Source: DATHBP01 sp035296085
GTDB lineage: Bacteria > Actinomycetota > Actinomycetes > Propionibacteriales > Nocardioidaceae
Assembly (NCBI GenBank): GCA_035296085.1
Contig: DATHBP010000094.1
Location: forward strand, 1-6,340
Length of the DNA: 6,340 nt
Direction: 5' to 3'
Shown here: piece after piece, positions 4,915 through 6,340 of the stretch
Position numbering within the stretch: the stretch's first letter is position 1
Layout of the letters: every line of letters starts with the position of its first letter
Position numbers and translations under genes: made by a program
The notes under the pieces: model-generated
Told to the model about the DNA's origin: nothing
The model's database searches: none
Seen by the model: the letters and a program-made list of their open reading frames with translations, nothing else

Positions 4915-5877
4915 TCACCTCGGCAGAACGGCCCGCACCTCTCCGACCGGCCGGCCGCCGCCAAGCACCGGCTCGCGGCCGACATCGCCTGACAGCGTGG
5001 GCAGGACGCCCAACCGGCCCAGTGCGGCCGTCATGACAACCGTACGAGCCCGCTCGGCGCCGTCGTCGATCTTCAGGGCGACCGTACGGCCGTCCGCGAG
5101 CGCCACGGCATAGACGCCTTCGGCACCCCCCTTGCCGATCGCGCCGGGCACCGCGGTCAGTAGAGCCGCCTCGTCACGGCGGGTCCCACTCGCCCAGGTG
5201 GGGAAGCGGCGAACCGCCTCGGCGACCCGGTGCTCGAGCGTCCCCGCCCGCGCGGTTGCGAGGGCGCGGAAGCCATGTGCCAAGCCGGCCAGGCTGCTGC
5301 CGAGCAGCGGTGCGCCGCAGCCGTCGACGCCCTGTACAGGCACCGCGGCCCCGGTCAGCTCGACGAACGTGGCGCTGATGCGCTGTTGCAGCGGGTGCCG
5401 CGGGTCGAGGTAGGTGTCTACCGGCCACCCGGCCCGGACGCACGTCGCCAGCATGGCGGCATGCTTGCCCGAGCAGTTCATCGCCAACGGTGCCGGCTCC
5501 CCGCCGGCGCGGATGTAGTCGCTGCGCGCCTGCCGATCGAGCGGGAAGTCCGCCGGCGTCTGCAGCGCAGCAGGACCCAGGCCGGCATCGGCCAGAATCT
5601 GCCGCACTCCGTCGAGGTGGAACGGCTCACCGGAGTGGCTGGCACACCCGAGCGCGAGCAGTTCGCCGTCGAGGTCGAGCCCGCAGCGCAGCATGCCGAG
5701 CGCCTGAAGGGGCTTGTTCGTAGAGCGCGGGAAGATCGGCTGGTGGGGATCGCCCACGAGCCAATCCAGCGACCCGTCGGCTGCGAGAGCGATGACCGAG
5801 CCGTGATGCTGGCACTCGACGAAACCCGACCGCACCACCTCGGCGACCACCGGTCCGGGACGCACGGCAGCGAACAC
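4915..5877 (-). CDS. L-asparaginase II family amidohydrolase (Rhizobium etli type, COG4448)
   Basis: With the GTG at 5877 as start it encodes 320 residues, the usual size for the family. It would hydrolyse L-asparagine to aspartate and ammonia in the cytoplasm; no signal peptide is seen. Landmarks are PVVAEVVRSGFVE (9-21) at the N-terminus, the S-x-x-K motif STNK (52-55), CASHSGE (78-84), NCSGKHAAM (134-142) and VDGCGAP (184-190). In the R. etli enzyme, Ser48/Lys51 form the nucleophile pair and Cys135, Lys138 and Cys189 bind zinc, as I recall. The equivalents here are S52/K55, C135, K138 and C187, so the active site appears intact. Late GKGGAEGVYAV (248-258) and VALKIDDG (266-273) are also typical. 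The frame is open to 6102, but that extension is Arg/Pro-rich and overlaps the divergent gene, so it is rejected. A second GTG at 5865 is possible. The gene is 56 bases upstream of the XRE start. Confidence -1.
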   Translation of the reverse strand: MFAAVRPGPVVAEVVRSGFVECQHHGSVIALAADGSLDWLVGDPHQPIFPRSTNKPLQALGMLRCGLDLDGELLALGCASHSGEPFHLDGVRQILADAGLGPAALQTPADFPLDRQARSDYIRAGGEPAPLAMNCSGKHAAMLATCVRAGWPVDTYLDPRHPLQQRISATFVELTGAAVPVQGVDGCGAPLLGSSLAGLAHGFRALATARAGTLEHRVAEAVRRFPTWASGTRRDEAALLTAVPGAIGKGGAEGVYAVALADGRTVALKIDDGAERARTVVMTAALGRLGVLPTLSGDVGREPVLGGGRPVGEVRAVLPR

Positions 5878-5917
5878 TACCCGCGAGCCGCCACGGCTGG
5901 GACGTACGAGTCGGTGG

Positions 5918-5923
5918 CACAAT
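5918..5923 (+). promoter_or_regulatory. Possible -10 element of the ATP-sulfurylase-domain gene
   Basis: CACAAT (5918-5923) lies seven bases before the GTG at 5931, the spacing seen for leaderless transcripts. No TTG-type -35 is evident at the right distance and no Shine-Dalgarno precedes the GTG. The 53-bp gap to the divergent asparaginase gene must hold the promoters of both; I see no convincing element for the asparaginase. Confidence -1.
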
Positions 5924-5930
5924 CTCTCGG

Positions 5931-6340
5931 GTGCCGCCGCCGGACTCGACGCCACCGACGCCGCAGTGGGCGCCCTCGGCGCGCGAGCGCGACGACCTTG
6001 AGCTGCTCTCCATCGGGGCGCTGCCACCACTCGACCGTCTCCTCGGACCGACGGCGCTGGCCTCCATACGCGAGGAAGGGGTCCTTCCCGACGGGACTCC
6101 ATGGCGCGCTGACGTGGGGCTTACGGTGCCGGCCAGCACCGCCGAGGCCGCCCGCGCTGCCGGCCTTCTCGAGCTGACCGACCCAGAGGGTGCTCCCATA
6201 GCGCAGGTGGCGGTCGACGAGGTCTGGCCCATCGGCGGCGACGACTACGGCGTGAGCGGGCCGGTAAGCGCGCTGGGCGGTCATGAGTACGGCGCGTTCC
6301 GCCGGTTGTTCCGGACGCCCGCACAGGTCCGCGCCGAGCT
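5931..6340 (+). CDS. ATP-sulfurylase PUA-like N-terminal domain protein (sulfate activation), 3' end outside window
   Basis: From the GTG at 5931 the frame is open to the window edge: 136 codons without a stop. After a Pro-rich start (VPPPDSTPPTPQWAPS) the protein reads LELLSIGALPPLDRLLG, then GVLPDGTPWRADVGLTV, LLELTDPEGAPIAQVAVDEVW, and finally YGVSGPVSALGGHEYGAFRR followed by LFRTPAQVRAEL. This is the layout of the PUA-like N-terminal domain of sulfate adenylyltransferase: the phrases DGT-x-W, D-x-EG-x-P-x-A-x-x-x-V, GGPVE and F-R-x-LYRTPAE-x-R all have counterparts. The family makes adenosine 5'-phosphosulfate from ATP and sulfate. The usual SPL-x-GFM after the first strand is replaced by PPLDRLLG, so it may be a divergent Sat or an APS kinase fused to this domain; the catalytic part is not visible. 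The GTG is the only start in this frame near the domain. The gene is divergent from the asparaginase. Confidence -1.
   Translation, partial: MPPPDSTPPTPQWAPSARERDDLELLSIGALPPLDRLLGPTALASIREEGVLPDGTPWRADVGLTVPASTAEAARAAGLLELTDPEGAPIAQVAVDEVWPIGGDDYGVSGPVSALGGHEYGAFRRLFRTPAQVRAE

Noticed and set aside
5878..6102. N-terminal extension of the asparaginase
   Set aside because: It is Arg/Ala/Pro-rich, lacks homology to the family, and lies opposite the ATP-sulfurylase-domain gene.
5230..6177. Open frame on the plus strand opposite the asparaginase (315 codons)
   Set aside because: It is a shadow of the asparaginase and of the true plus-strand frame that starts at 5931.

Overview
The window is high-GC DNA with dense, tightly packed genes, frequent GTG starts, few Shine-Dalgarno sites and several starts that look leaderless. 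Together with the protein families present (DUF2516, an HbhA-like protein, a TypA of actinobacterial type), this points to an actinobacterium. I cannot name the genus from this sequence.

Layout, left to right. The 3' two-thirds of typA (BipA, ribosome-associated GTPase) runs rightward from the left edge to 1348. A 214-bp intergenic stretch (1349-1562) follows, between convergent genes; it holds three inverted repeats, one of them long and imperfect, plus a diverged extra copy of its arm. From 1563 to 5877 everything is on the minus strand. In the direction of transcription the order is: a family-II L-asparaginase (5877-4915); an XRE-family regulator (4858-4472); a short HbhA-like protein (4455-4060); a small DUF2516 membrane protein (4011-3724); a MacroD-type macrodomain protein (3721-3197); and two tandem SIMPL/DUF541 paralogues (3092-2322 and 2252-1563). 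At the right edge, divergent from the asparaginase, a rightward gene starting at 5931 encodes an ATP-sulfurylase PUA-like N-terminal domain and runs off the window.

The XRE - hbhA - DUF2516 order matches the Mycobacterium tuberculosis block Rv0474-Rv0475(hbhA)-Rv0476, so this is a conserved actinobacterial locus. Here a macrodomain gene follows DUF2516 with only two bases between stop and start. The XRE gene has a compact regulatory region: a 16-bp inverted repeat and a third half-site sit within a promoter that places transcription start at or next to the ATG. This is most simply read as an autoregulatory operator controlling the XRE-hbhA-DUF2516-macro operon. The SIMPL pair appears to form a separate unit, with its own upstream palindrome, a possible ECF-sigma promoter and a terminator-like hairpin after it. 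The second SIMPL copy has lost the signal peptide that the first copy carries.

Most genes belong to known families. The points that stand out are the XRE operator architecture, the tail-less HbhA-like protein coupled to a macrodomain gene, the asymmetric SIMPL duplication, and the repeat structure in the convergent intergenic region. I see no mobile element, tRNA, rRNA or CRISPR array.
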